Shown in pieces: positions 23,135 to 33,522 of a stretch of DNA of 64,000 nt (positions are counted from its first letter, which is position 1; each line of letters starts with the position of its first letter). This DNA is from Bacteroidia bacterium. Its GTDB lineage: Bacteria > Bacteroidota > Bacteroidia > NS11-12g > UBA955. The stretch is from positions 22,893 to 86,892 of the forward strand of contig JALOAG010000010.1 of the NCBI GenBank assembly GCA_023228875.1, given 5' to 3'. Both the position numbers and the translations under genes were made by a program. The notes beneath the pieces were generated by a model, which was not told the origin of the DNA, made no database searches, and saw only the letters and a list, made by a program, of their open reading frames with translations.

Positions 23135-24274
23135 ATGAAAGTTCTTCTGCTTACAGATGGGGTTTATCCTTATGCTTTGGGAGGGATGCAAAAACATTCC
23201 AATAACTTAGCCAGGTATCTTGCAAGAGAAGGTTGTGAGGTTACGCTTGCGCACTGTGTTTATGGAGAGAATGTTATTCCCGATAATCGCACAGTTGCCA
23301 AGGAATTAGAAGTTACAGCAGTTGTTGGATTTAAATTCCCTGATTCCATTCATTTGCCGGGACATTATATTTTAAATTCAAGGAAATACAGTCAGTTACT
23401 TTATGAACATTTTAAAACCGACATGGCTTCGTTTGATGTAATTTATGCACAAGGCTTTACTGCTTGGACAATGCTTAAAAGACGGAATCAAAATGTTTGC
23501 ACCCCGGTAGTGCTCAATTTACATGGAATTGAAATGTATCAACCTGCGTTCTCTTTTAAGGAAAGACTTGAAAAATCCCTATTGCGAATCCCTGCAAAAT
23601 CTCTGATAAAAAATGCGGATTTTATCCAATCCTTAGGAGGTAAGTTAACCGCTCGTCTGAATCAGTTATCTCATAAAAGTAAAGTGTGGGAGTGTGGTAT
23701 CGGTATTGAGTCTTCATGGTATAGAGATGTAAATGAATTGCAAGTGCATGAGGGGGTGTTAAAATTTGTTTTTATAGGCAGACATGAAGCGAGAAAGGGA
23801 TTGCATTTGTTGAATCCCGTCCTTCAAAGACTATCAAATGCACAGCAAGAATTTGCAATAGATTTTATTGGCGAAATTCCTGCTGCAATGCAATTGTCAG
23901 GCAAAGAGTTCACTTATCATGGCAAAATCATGGATGAGAATAAAATTCAAAACATTCTTGACCAATGTGATGTGTTGCTGCTGACATCTCTATCAGAAGG
24001 GATGCCCACTGTTGTGTTAGAGGCTATGACACGTGGATTAGCGGTATTGGCTACGGATGTAGGAGCGGTTGCAAAATTAGTTAGCGCTGATAATGGACAG
24101 CTAATACAACCGGGAAATGTCAAAGAGTTGGAAGAAGGTATTCTATCGTTTTGTTCGATGGATGCAGATCAGCTGTTAAAGAAAAAGCAACATTCAATTC
24201 AGAAAGCAACACCTTTCAAATGGGATGTTATTATTAAAGATTATGTGGCTTTTCTTAGTTCTATTTCAGGATAA
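23135..24274 (+). CDS. Glycosyltransferase family 4
   Basis: The 379-aa product has the GT4 N-terminal glycine-rich loop (GGMQKHSNNLARYL) and the C-terminal EX7E signature (EGMPTVVLEAMTRGL). Retaining enzymes of this family transfer sugars from nucleotide donors during capsule, O-antigen or lipid glycosylation. It starts 13 bp after icmF and converges on gmk with 4 bp between stops. The nearby ABC exporter and Gfo/Idh dehydrogenase suggest surface-glycan work, but the acceptor is unknown. Confidence 0.88.
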   Translation: MKVLLLTDGVYPYALGGMQKHSNNLARYLAREGCEVTLAHCVYGENVIPDNRTVAKELEVTAVVGFKFPDSIHLPGHYILNSRKYSQLLYEHFKTDMASFDVIYAQGFTAWTMLKRRNQNVCTPVVLNLHGIEMYQPAFSFKERLEKSLLRIPAKSLIKNADFIQSLGGKLTARLNQLSHKSKVWECGIGIESSWYRDVNELQVHEGVLKFVFIGRHEARKGLHLLNPVLQRLSNAQQEFAIDFIGEIPAAMQLSGKEFTYHGKIMDENKIQNILDQCDVLLLTSLSEGMPTVVLEAMTRGLAVLATDVGAVAKLVSADNGQLIQPGNVKELEEGILSFCSMDADQLLKKKQHSIQKATPFKWDVIIKDYVAFLSSISG

Positions 24275-24278
24275 GTGA

Positions 24279-24851
24279 TTAAGAACTAATAAAATTCCTA
24301 ACCAGACTCTCACATTGTGTAAATGTTTGTTCTAAAACATCATTCACAACCACCACATCGTATTTAGATTCAAAAGAAAGTTCATGATTGGCTTTGTTGA
24401 TTCTTTCTTGAAGTTCATGTTCTACTTCGGTACTTCTTTTCTTCAACCTTTCCATCAACACTTCAATGCTTGGAGGTCTTAGAAAAACAGCAAGAGCTTT
24501 GTCTCCGAATTGTTTTTTTATGTTTAATCCACCCATGACATCTACATCAAAAACCACAGTTTTTCCATGGCTCCAAATTCGTTTTACTTCAGACCAAAGT
24601 GTGCCGTAATACAGTCCTTCATAAACCATCTCATGTTCCAAAAACTCATCGTTAGCAAGTTTTGCTTTAAAATCACTTTCTGATAAGAAATAGTATTCTT
24701 TACCATGAATTTCTTTGCCTCTGGGTTTTCTCGTAGTAGCCGAAACAGAGAATTCTAATTCAGGGAATATGTTAAGCAAATGGTTGACAACCGTGCTTTT
24801 TCCGGTTCCTGAAGGGGCAGAAAAAATGATGACTTTTCCGTTTATTTCCAT
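24279..24851 (-). CDS. gmk: Guanylate kinase
   Basis: The 190-aa product has the P-loop FSAPSGTGKST, the GMP-binding TRKPRGKEIHGKEYYF and DVDVMGGLNIKK. It phosphorylates GMP to GDP. The ATG at 24851 is chosen over an in-frame TTG at 24878, which would lie upstream of the -7 box (TACCTTTG, minus strand, 24866-24873). The predicted leader is about 10 nt. Confidence 0.95.
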   Translation of the reverse strand: MEINGKVIIFSAPSGTGKSTVVNHLLNIFPELEFSVSATTRKPRGKEIHGKEYYFLSESDFKAKLANDEFLEHEMVYEGLYYGTLWSEVKRIWSHGKTVVFDVDVMGGLNIKKQFGDKALAVFLRPPSIEVLMERLKKRSTEVEHELQERINKANHELSFESKYDVVVVNDVLEQTFTQCESLVRNFISS

Positions 24852-24865
24852 CGGTTTTGAGTGCT

Positions 24866-24873
24866 CAAAGGTA
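24866..24873 (-). promoter_or_regulatory. -7 box (TACCTTTG) for gmk
   Basis: This is an exact TAnnTTTG match on the minus strand, 14 nt before the chosen ATG. It argues against the upstream TTG start. Confidence 0.5.
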
Positions 24874-24943
24874 GCCAAATTAATTAGGAAGAATAACCTG
24901 CAATAATTACTTTCGCATCAAATTAAGGGGAGCCGGTATTTCA

Positions 24944-26647
24944 ATGTATTTTAAAGAAATATTTGATATATATAAACAAGCATGGAGAATATTGCAGGCT
25001 AAATACAAACCTACAGTTGTTAAACATGCATTGGGCTTGTCTTTGCTGTCAATTGCGGATTTCGTAGGTTTGGCTGTCCTTGTACCTTTGTTGGTTGTAT
25101 TATTGAATTCCGGTTTGCATAATTCTATTTTTGGACATTATCCTGTAACATATCTGTTTGCTTTTTTAGCGGGAGTAATGCTTTTTTTTATAGTCAAAGC
25201 CTATGTTTCATTCTTTCTTCTAAAAAAACAGGCAAGTTTAGTGAGTAGAATTGTGCGGAATATTTCAGAAATAAATACTCGTCAATTTTTAGATTTACCT
25301 TATGAAAAACGCTTGGAAACCAACTCGTCTTTATTTTCAGAAAAGGTATATTTTCAACCTCTGTTAATAGGTCAGGGGATTTTTGTTCCATTGTTTGTTT
25401 TGTTTCAAGAATCTGTGGTGCTTATCTGCATTTTATGTGGTCTGTTGGTCTTCTATCCCTTTATCTCCTTAGGTCTAATGATTGTACTCGCTCTCTCCGG
25501 TATTATTATGTATAAATGGATTCGTTCGCGAACTAAAGTACTTGGGCAGAGTAATATCAGTAAACGCAAGAATCTTTTTAATGAAATTACTTTAAGCCAT
25601 AGCGGTATGCTTGATATAAAGCAGAATCAGGCACAGGAATTCTATATTAAAGATATTACAGATAAAGTTTATACACTTGCCAAAGGCGAGTTGGAGACGA
25701 ATACCCTCAAAGTGATTCCGTTTAGAGTCAATGAGCTGATTTCGGTTGTTGGGCTTGCAGCTATGATTCTCTATGCGTACATGATAGATTTTCAAGAAGA
25801 TTTTATTTTGTTTGGGTCAGTTTTTGCGCTGGCATTATTCAGAGCTGTGCCTGCAATCAATCGTATTCAGTTAAATTTAGTTCAAATGCGACTGTATTCA
25901 AACCATCTTAAAACGTTGAATATCAATACGAGTGTTGAAATTGAGAGTGAAGTGTTAGCACCATTTTGTAAAAATTTATCAGTTAAGGCTGTAAGTCAAA
26001 CTTACAGAGAAAGTAATGAACCAATCTTTAATCCGCTTAATTTTACTATCCCTGCCGGCACTATCACTGTTTTCTCAGGTCGTTCAGGTGCAGGAAAGTC
26101 AACAATGCTCAAAATTATTGCCGGTCAAGTTACGCCTTCCAAAGGTGAGTTGTGGGTTGATGGAGTTAAAATCACTCCTAACAATATCAAATCTTGGCAA
26201 AATCAGTTGACATATATTAGTCAGAAGCCATTTGTACATAGAGGAAGTATTTTGGACAACCTCACTCTTGGCTCAGACAAGGCGGTAGATAAAAAACGTG
26301 CGGAAGAAGCGCTTGTTTTGTCCGGACTCAATGAATTTGTGGATGGATGGGAAACACGTGCTATTGGAGAAGAGGGATTTAAGATTTCGGAGGGACAAAA
26401 ACAAAGGTTGTTATTAGCGCGTGCTTTATACAGGAACACCCGTATTTTATTGCTAGATGAAATCACTGCTAATCTTGACTCTGAGAACACACATTACATT
26501 TTGAGAACATTGCGGGCAATGCGTCAAAGAGGGTGTACTATTATTCTCATTTCTCATAACCCGGATTTTTTTACTATTGCAGACTTAAATATAAATTTTA
26601 AAGATAAACAAATATACCTACATGAATATTCAAAATCAGAAAGTTAG
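24944..26647 (+). CDS. ABC exporter, fused membrane and ATPase domains
   Basis: The 567-aa product has an N-terminal membrane domain of about 330 residues with several hydrophobic helices. The ATPase domain has Walker A GRSGAGKST (about residue 379), signature ISEGQKQR (about 481) and Walker B ILLLDE (about 501). This half-exporter layout works as a dimer; candidates include lipid-linked glycan, lipid or peptide export. Its 3' end overlaps the next gene by 26 bp, so the two are likely translated together. Confidence 0.88.
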   Translation: MYFKEIFDIYKQAWRILQAKYKPTVVKHALGLSLLSIADFVGLAVLVPLLVVLLNSGLHNSIFGHYPVTYLFAFLAGVMLFFIVKAYVSFFLLKKQASLVSRIVRNISEINTRQFLDLPYEKRLETNSSLFSEKVYFQPLLIGQGIFVPLFVLFQESVVLICILCGLLVFYPFISLGLMIVLALSGIIMYKWIRSRTKVLGQSNISKRKNLFNEITLSHSGMLDIKQNQAQEFYIKDITDKVYTLAKGELETNTLKVIPFRVNELISVVGLAAMILYAYMIDFQEDFILFGSVFALALFRAVPAINRIQLNLVQMRLYSNHLKTLNINTSVEIESEVLAPFCKNLSVKAVSQTYRESNEPIFNPLNFTIPAGTITVFSGRSGAGKSTMLKIIAGQVTPSKGELWVDGVKITPNNIKSWQNQLTYISQKPFVHRGSILDNLTLGSDKAVDKKRAEEALVLSGLNEFVDGWETRAIGEEGFKISEGQKQRLLLARALYRNTRILLLDEITANLDSENTHYILRTLRAMRQRGCTIILISHNPDFFTIADLNINFKDKQIYLHEYSKSES

Positions 26648-27662
26648 ATTCGCAGTTATTGGATGTGGACATATCGGAAAAAGACATGCCGAGATGGTGC
26701 ATAGACATCCTGAGGCTGAATTAGTGGCTCTTTGTGATATCAAAGACAAGGCATTGTTAGGTATTGAGCAATATACTGTACCTTTTTATTCTTCAGCTGA
26801 TGAGTTATTACATAATCATCCTGATATTGATGTAGTGTCTGTATGTACTCCCAATGGACTCCACGCTACTTTTGGATTGAAGGCTCTTGCTGCAAAGAAG
26901 AATCTTGTAATCGAAAAACCAATGGCATTAAGCAAAGCAGATTGCGAAAAGATGATTTTCAAAGCACTGCAAATGTCCAAACAGGTTTTTTGTGTGATGC
27001 AAAACAGATATTCTCCTCCCTCAGTTTGGATTAAAGACTTGCTTGAAAGAAGGGTGTTAGGCGATATTTATATGGTTCAAATAAATTGTTACTGGAATCG
27101 AGACGAACGATACTATAAGCCTGATACTTGGAAAGGTGATTTAGAACTTGATGGCGGTACACTATTTACTCAATTTTCTCACTTCATTGACATCATGTAT
27201 TGGTTGTTTGGCGATATTACCAACATTAAAGCCAAGTTTAATGATTTTAAACACCAGCAAAATACAGATTTTGAAGATAGTGGGGTTGTCAATTTTGATT
27301 TTATTAACGGAGGTATGGGTTGTCTCAATTACTCAACCGCAGTATGGGATAAAAATCTTGAATCATCTTTGACCATTGTGGCAGAGAATGGAACTGTGAA
27401 GATAGGTGGACAATACATGAACGAAGTTGAAGTTTGTAATATCAAAGATTATCAGATGCCTGAATTGCCTGAGGCTAATCCTGCGAATGATTATGGAGGA
27501 TATAAAGGCTCTGCGAATAATCATAATTTGTTTTATGAAAATGTGATTGATACCTTGAAAGGAAGGAATGTGGTTACAACGAATGCACTCGAAGGATTAA
27601 AGGTGGTAGAAATCATTGAGAGGATTTATGAAAACAATCTATTTTTAAAGAAAAAAGGCTAA
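26622..27662 (+). CDS. Gfo/Idh/MocA oxidoreductase, WlbA/WbpB-like
   Basis: The 346-aa product has an NAD-binding Rossmann motif (FAVIGCGHIGKRHAE), the family EKP motif (VIEKPMALSK) and the substrate-side GGTLFTQFSHFIDIMYW. The sequence most resembles the sugar-nucleotide dehydrogenases that oxidise UDP-GlcNAc-uronic acid at C3 in O-antigen synthesis; that is a resemblance, not a proof. Its coupling to an ABC exporter and nearness to a GT4 fit surface polysaccharide biosynthesis. Confidence 0.85.
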   Translation: MNIQNQKVRFAVIGCGHIGKRHAEMVHRHPEAELVALCDIKDKALLGIEQYTVPFYSSADELLHNHPDIDVVSVCTPNGLHATFGLKALAAKKNLVIEKPMALSKADCEKMIFKALQMSKQVFCVMQNRYSPPSVWIKDLLERRVLGDIYMVQINCYWNRDERYYKPDTWKGDLELDGGTLFTQFSHFIDIMYWLFGDITNIKAKFNDFKHQQNTDFEDSGVVNFDFINGGMGCLNYSTAVWDKNLESSLTIVAENGTVKIGGQYMNEVEVCNIKDYQMPELPEANPANDYGGYKGSANNHNLFYENVIDTLKGRNVVTTNALEGLKVVEIIERIYENNLFLKKKG

Positions 27663-27682
27663 TTTTCAGAAGAGTTGATTTC

Positions 27683-30347
27683 TTATCTCACAAGTGTGAA
27701 CGTGCCAGAGAACGAGTGTTTTTCTCCGTAAATTGTTATGAGTTCAACAATGTAGGTATAGATTCCTATTGCGGATTCCAGGTTTTTGCATTTTCCATCC
27801 CAACTGTTATTAGTTTTTGTTTCAAAAACCAGTTCGCCCCATCTGTTAAATATTTTTAAGTGGAAGGATGATACACCATGCATAGTTGGGAAAAAGTAAT
27901 CGTTTATTCCGTCTCCGTTTGGGGAAAAGGCATCTGGGAAAAAAACTCTGTAGAGTGGTCTAATGAATACAGAACCATCAGCTGTATCTTGGCAGTTATC
28001 CTCTGAAATTGCGATAAGTCTAACTGAAAAATGTCCTGTGTCTTCATATTTGATTTGTGGCTCAAACTCAAAGAAATTGCCAAAAGGATTTATTGACCAA
28101 ATCCAATTAAATGCGCCTGTACTGAGATTATTGAAACGAATGTTTAAATTATCCAAATTAGGTTCTTCTGGTGAAAATGAAAATGCAGCTAAGGGTTTTG
28201 GATAAATCGAAATACTATCTCCGTCAATTTCTGCAACACATCCATTTTGAGTAACAATCTTTATGTTTGAGGTATATGTTCCGACCTGTCCTAACAATTT
28301 TGATTGTATTGTTTTTGATTCGTTGCCTACAAGAGAATCACCGTTACTCAAGTTAATTCTATATAGGAATTGCCCTATAAGATCATGATCGAGTTTAAAT
28401 AACACATTGAGTGGGCTGCACCCGCTATTAGGTGTTATTACTAATTTTGTTTGATTAGGACTCTCATACACCTCAATTTCTTTTTCAAATTTAATACTTA
28501 TTCCTCTGTAATATAACAATGTCTTAAGCGCATATTTACCGGGTAATTCGTAGAGATGATATACTGTTGAATCGCCTAGTTTAATATACCCGTCACCAAA
28601 ATCCCAAAGGATAGAATCTGCCGAATTTGTAAAAAGTCTTGCTTTCAGTGAATCGGATTGGCAAACATTGTCTGCAATAATTCCACAAGACAGAAAATCA
28701 ACATTTACTGAATCGGATGCTGTACAATGAAGAGAAGAAACAGAAAGAGAATATTTTCCGGATTCGTTCACTTTTAACCATGTGTTTGTACTTTTATCAT
28801 TCCATCTGTAGCTGGTGTATTCAGGGTGAAAGGCATCTATCATTAAAGAGCTTCCAGTACAAATAAGGGTGTCATTTCCGAGGTTCAAAGGAGTAATATT
28901 AAAAATTTCTTTCCAGAAGCTTGTCGTGTCAATGCTCCCGTTCATAAAGAGGGTTGCCTTTACCTCAAATGTCCCGTCATTGATATAAACGTGGAACACT
29001 GAATCGCTCATGCTTGTCAAAGTTGCCCCATCTCCAAATGACCAATGTATTGAATCATATTCAGCAAAGGTCATTAAGAAGACAGCAGTGTCATTTACAC
29101 AAGATGCTTTACTTTCGATTTTGGGGTAATAGAGGGATGCTAGGACTTTTTCAGGCAAATAACAAGAGTTCTTTTCTGGAAGAAGAATTGCTAAAGATGA
29201 ATAATTGCAAGAATCACGAGGTAAATCAGGCTCATTAATCACTGAGATAGCGGAATCATTGTAAAATACCACTCTGCATATATGTATCTCTAGATAAGTA
29301 AATTTTCTTGTTATATGCAAGTCTTAGGTTTGTAATACTATGCATTCCATTGCCAATAACTTTATGACATGCATTGGTAAGTAGCGTGTCATTCACTATA
29401 GTTACAGGACACTGGTATAAACCAAGGTCGGGATGTGCGTAATAATTTAGAGATAAATAAAAATAATTGTATGATCTTGAAAATTCAATTCCACTAACAT
29501 GAGGCTGATTGTAATATCCTTGGTGAAATGGCACTTTGATTTGTCTTGGGTTGTGAGCAATTCCTGTTTCAATATCAAAATCAAGTAACAAAATACGCCT
29601 ATCATTCCATAAATTACCGAAGTCATCAGTCAATGAGTTGTAAACATCAATGCCATGCACAATCAAATACTTGCCGTCAGGAGATATTTTGCAAGCACGT
29701 GCGAGCCTAATATTTACTATGGAACTATTAATGGTTATTTTGTGAGGGAACTTTAGTGCTTTAGAAATGATAACATCATTGCTATCTATACCATTCTGTG
29801 TAAACTTATAAGCATAAATGTAAAGAGTCGAATCAAATTGAGATACCCTACTTTCTAAAAGCCATACGAATCTCTTGCTAGGGTGGTTTATGTAATCGCT
29901 AAAGGTAACCGTGAAGCAACGATTGTCCTCTACAACACCACCTCTTCCGCTATCTATGTCCATATCTATGGCATATTTTGAACTGATGCAATAATGACTT
30001 CTGTTGGGTCTTTTTATTGCAAAAGGAAACATAGAAAGACTATCAATGAGTTCACTCCCTTGCATCAATCGAAAATTCTTGTTCCAAATAGTGCCTTTAG
30101 CCGTGTAAAATTGAAGATTACCATTGGAGTCGGATACACAAGTTGTAATTGGATAGTCATTAAGTCCATAAGTTGAGTTCACTATATTGAGAGTGGGATT
30201 GTTGCTTACCACGGGATCGGATGCAGTGTCTGGGAAGTAAAATGTATTATTGTCTGCAAAAATCCAATTGCTGAACTCTCTACCAGATTGAGCTGTGGAA
30301 GAAAAATGCAATTGGAGCAACAATATATAAAAGAATATTTTTCTCAT
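27683..30347 (-). pseudogene. T9SS type B cargo protein, split by a frameshift
   Basis: Two minus-strand frames overlap at 29256-29320 and together make one protein of about 887 aa. The first part (30347 to 29256) has a signal peptide (MRKIFFYILLLQLHFSSTAQS) and a beta-propeller-like region. The second part (to 27683) has PKD-like repeats (HWSFGDGATL, LWDFGDGYIK) and a C-terminal type B sorting domain (FFPDAFSPNGDGINDYF, IFNRWGELVF, SWDGK). Removing one A:T from the 4-base run at 29263-29266 joins them as SGIYNDSAISVINEPDLP, the expected family context. It is either a fresh pseudogene or a sequencing error. Confidence 0.85.
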
Positions 30348-30461
30348 TCGTCAGAATAAAGCGCGTTCATTTATTACTCTCTTTCGCTGTCTAAAACTGT
30401 TTGATGCTAATCATACATAAAATCTAAATTTTATAAATCCATTAACCATAGTTACATCAAC

Positions 30462-30923
30462 TTAAATATATTGACAGCCGGATAAACCACAACACTGTAA
30501 TACTGTTGTGAAGGTTGTTGTTTGATTTGCCCAATTAAAAATATTGCCGACCCATGGTTCAATGGGTTGCATCGTTGATGGATCTAAGAGTCTGAATAAT
30601 GTAGGACACTGACATGTCCCATCACAAAATCTCATACATGGTCCAATCCATGGTAATGGATTTGGAATCCCTACATTGGAGTTTTTTAAAACAAAGCCAA
30701 TATATTCATTTGGGTTTGGGTAGCCACTCCCTTGATACCCCCATGCAAAGTGCAAATCACAATCTGTTTGGTTATCTATTTCACAAACCATACCGCATGT
30801 TGAGGTGCAATAATCAATGTCTGTGGGCAAACAGGTTTGTCCTTGAGCATTACTCAATTGATTAAATGCTATTAGCATTACTAAGATTGAAAATAACTTT
30901 TTCATTATATTGGTCTTATTCAT
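30462..30923 (-). CDS. Small secreted cysteine-rich protein
   Basis: The 153-aa product (147 aa if the second ATG at 30905 is used) has a signal peptide (MKKLFSILVMLIAF, cleavage near SNA-QGQ) and 12 cysteines spread over about 120 mature residues. These include CQC and CC pairs and a hydrophobic central stretch. No sorting domain is present. I recognise no family. It is next to a T9SS cargo gene in the same orientation, separated by about 115 bp. Its compact disulfide-rich form suggests a periplasmic or secreted stable fold. Confidence 0.7.
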   Translation of the reverse strand: MNKTNIMKKLFSILVMLIAFNQLSNAQGQTCLPTDIDYCTSTCGMVCEIDNQTDCDLHFAWGYQGSGYPNPNEYIGFVLKNSNVGIPNPLPWIGPCMRFCDGTCQCPTLFRLLDPSTMQPIEPWVGNIFNWANQTTTFTTVLQCCGLSGCQYI

Positions 30924-31464
30924 GTTAGATCTTGCTCTGGGGAGTCAATGTTTGTAAGTAGTTTTCCACAAAACCGATTTTTCATATTGGGCAAATTATG
31001 GGTTAAAAAAATAAGAATATATAAATGTAATGATGCTCTAACTTCACTCTTGTAAGTTTTCTCAATAACGTATTAAGTAGTGTTTGTACTGAGTATAGTG
31101 TATTTTGACTCAACATGAGGACTAAAAGTCTTAAAACTATAAAAGTTGGACAGTTCTAATATATACAAAGCAACCGCCCCTTCTTACTTATATAGTGAAG
31201 GTAGGCAATCTTTATATGTCCGTTTAATATGGTTTGATAAAAGTCGAGATTTGTCGGATAATTGCAGTGTAATATTAGATGAAATTCTTATCTAAGCCTG
31301 CTGAATCTCTTTAACTATATTCAAAACAACTATGTCAGGTGCTTTGAATGCTATAATTGTCTCAGCCAGACAGGGTAAAGTATAAACCTGTTATCCTAGC
31401 ACGTTATAGCCAACAAATAACTTCATTATATAGATGGAACAGATATTAGCTTTAATATTGTAGC
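30924..31464. other. 541-bp intergenic region upstream of porX
   Basis: No credible gene is visible on either strand. The region is AT-rich with no tRNA-like or strong hairpin structure that I can identify. A TAATATTG sequence 4 nt before the porX ATG is a one-mismatch -7 box. Its length is unusual for this compact window, so regulatory content or a degraded gene is possible. Confidence 0.5.
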
Positions 31465-33015
31465 ATGAATCAAATTACACTTCTCTGGGCGGATGACGAG
31501 ATAGACATGCTAAAACCCCATGTGTTGTTTCTAGAGAAAAAAGGGTACAGGGTTATTACGGTCAATAATGGTGCAGATGCTGTTGAAGCAGTGATTTCAC
31601 AATCGCCAAAAGTTGTGTTTCTCGATGAAAATATGCCCGGGATGTCTGGGTTGGAAGCACTTGCTCGTATCAAAGAGTCAAGACCTGAGATTCCGGTTGT
31701 TATGATTACCAAGTCAGAGGAAGAACAAATTATGGAAGATGCCATTGGGTCTAAGATTGCAGACTACTTAATTAAACCTGTCAATCCCAATCAAATTGTT
31801 CTTTCGTTGAAAAAGTTATTGGACAGCGGAAGAATAATCTCTGAAAAGACAAATCTTGGCTATCAACAAGACTTTAGAAATATTGCTATGGCAATGATGG
31901 ATGCCAATTCTCTCAAGGAATGGAAGGATATTTATAAAAAACTTGTTTATTGGGAATTGGAAATTCAAAAGGCACAAGACCAAAGTATGAGTGAGGTGTT
32001 AGAAACCCAAATGAATGAGGCAAACAGGAATTTTTCTGATTTTATTGAGAAGAATTATTTCAATTTCTTGAAACAAACAGGGGAGGACAGCCCTGTAATG
32101 TGTCACAATCTCATTAGAAGAAAAGTGGTACCCCATCTCGATGAAAAAGTGCCGGTGTTTTTTATCTTGATTGATAATTTGAGATATGATCAATGGAAGG
32201 TGATTGCTGAAACTATCAAAACATTGTTTAAGGTTGAAAATGAAGGGTTGAGCATGAGCATTTTGCCAACCACAACACAGTATTGCAGGAATAGTATTTT
32301 TAGTGGATTGCTACCCTCAGAAATAGAAAAGCGTTTTCCTGATAAATGGTTTAATGATGAGGATGAAGGCGGAAGAAACCTCTATGAAGCTGATTTTTTG
32401 AAAGATTTATTACAACGGTTAAGATTAGATATTAAGCATAGTTATACTAAAGTTACAAATCTTGATAACGGAAAGGCAATGGTCAATAACATTGGAAATA
32501 TGTTTCATAATCAACTCAATGTGATTGTTTATAATTTTATTGACACACTTTCGCACGCCAGAACTGATGTCAGTGTGATGAGAGAGTTGTCTGAAGATGA
32601 AGCGGCATATCGTTCGTTAACTGACAGTTGGTTTAAACACTCGCCTCTTTGGGAAGCTATGCAGAAGATGGCAGAAAAGAAAGTAAAGTTGATTATTGCT
32701 ACTGATCATGGTTCTGTGAAGGTGAAAGACCCGGTGAAAATTATTGGAGATAAAAATACAACCACCAATTTGCGCTATAAACAGGGTAAGAATTTGAGCT
32801 ATAATGTCAAAGAGGTTTTTGAAATTAAGAAACCCGAATTGGCTTTTCTGCCTAAGGTTCATGTAAGTTCAAGTTTTGTTTTTTGCAAGGGAACAGATTT
32901 CTTTGCTTATCCCAACAACTATAACCATTATGTGAAATATTATCGAGACACCTTCCAGCATGGGGGAATTAGTCTAGAAGAGATGTTGGTGCCATTGGTT
33001 ACGTTGAGCAATTAA
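31465..33015 (+). CDS. porX: PorX response regulator with PglZ phosphatase-like domain
   Basis: The 516-aa product has a receiver domain with acidic pocket D10/D11 and phospho-acceptor D54 (FLDENMPG), a helical linker, and a C-terminal PglZ domain with alkaline-phosphatase-like metal residues (LIDNLRYDQW, LPTTTQYCRN, ATDHGSV, HGGIS). PorX controls T9SS gene expression and, in the studied case, works with an ECF sigma factor and the PorY kinase. No kinase gene is nearby. tsaE follows 6 bp downstream. Confidence 0.93.
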   Translation: MNQITLLWADDEIDMLKPHVLFLEKKGYRVITVNNGADAVEAVISQSPKVVFLDENMPGMSGLEALARIKESRPEIPVVMITKSEEEQIMEDAIGSKIADYLIKPVNPNQIVLSLKKLLDSGRIISEKTNLGYQQDFRNIAMAMMDANSLKEWKDIYKKLVYWELEIQKAQDQSMSEVLETQMNEANRNFSDFIEKNYFNFLKQTGEDSPVMCHNLIRRKVVPHLDEKVPVFFILIDNLRYDQWKVIAETIKTLFKVENEGLSMSILPTTTQYCRNSIFSGLLPSEIEKRFPDKWFNDEDEGGRNLYEADFLKDLLQRLRLDIKHSYTKVTNLDNGKAMVNNIGNMFHNQLNVIVYNFIDTLSHARTDVSVMRELSEDEAAYRSLTDSWFKHSPLWEAMQKMAEKKVKLIIATDHGSVKVKDPVKIIGDKNTTTNLRYKQGKNLSYNVKEVFEIKKPELAFLPKVHVSSSFVFCKGTDFFAYPNNYNHYVKYYRDTFQHGGISLEEMLVPLVTLSN

Positions 33016-33021
33016 AATTCT

Positions 33022-33444
33022 ATGGTTCATACACTTGAACTACAAAATAATCAGATACAGCAGGTAGTTGAATTAATTTGCAAGACATTGCCAACACGCA
33101 ATATTGTTTTGCTGTATGGTGATTTAGGAGTCGGAAAAACAACGCTGGTTAAGGTAATATGCAAATATTTGGGTATTCAAGATAATGCAAGCAGCCCGAG
33201 TTTCGGATTAGTCAATGAGTATGGCAGTGGCGCCAATAAACTTTATCATATAGATTTATATCGAATCCGTTCAGTTGAAGAGTTTTGGGATATTGGGGGA
33301 GTGGAATTGCTTGAAAGTAACGCTCCTTGTTTTATAGAATGGCCCGAATTGGTGCAGGACTATATTGATGTTCATAGGAAAATCGAAGTATATATTGCTT
33401 ATGCAGCTGATGAGAACAAAAGGAGATATTCAATTTATATGTAA
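33022..33444 (+). CDS. tsaE: tRNA t6A biosynthesis ATPase TsaE
   Basis: The 140-aa product has the P-loop YGDLGVGKTTLVK and the family stretch ASSPSFGLVNEY, then IDLYRI and FIEWPEL. TsaE powers turnover of the TsaB-TsaD complex that makes threonylcarbamoyladenosine on ANN-decoding tRNAs. It begins 6 bp after porX and probably shares its transcript. A palindrome GGTTTAAACC follows about 12 bp after the stop but is too short to call a terminator. Confidence 0.93.
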   Translation: MVHTLELQNNQIQQVVELICKTLPTRNIVLLYGDLGVGKTTLVKVICKYLGIQDNASSPSFGLVNEYGSGANKLYHIDLYRIRSVEEFWDIGGVELLESNAPCFIEWPELVQDYIDVHRKIEVYIAYAADENKRRYSIYM

Positions 33445-33490
33445 TAGAATGAGTATGGTTTAAACCTATTATTTATTATTTATTTATTTT

Positions 33491-33498
33491 TAGTTTTG
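33491..33498 (+). promoter_or_regulatory. -7 box (TAGTTTTG) upstream of the methyltransferase gene
   Basis: This exact TAnnTTTG match leaves about 24 nt before the ATG at 33523. Confidence 0.45.
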
Positions 33499-33522
33499 CC
33501 CACCCTTGAACCATAAGAAGAA

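Noticed and set aside
33457..33466. Terminator at palindrome GGTTTAAACC
   Set aside because: The stem is AT-rich, short and without a T tract.
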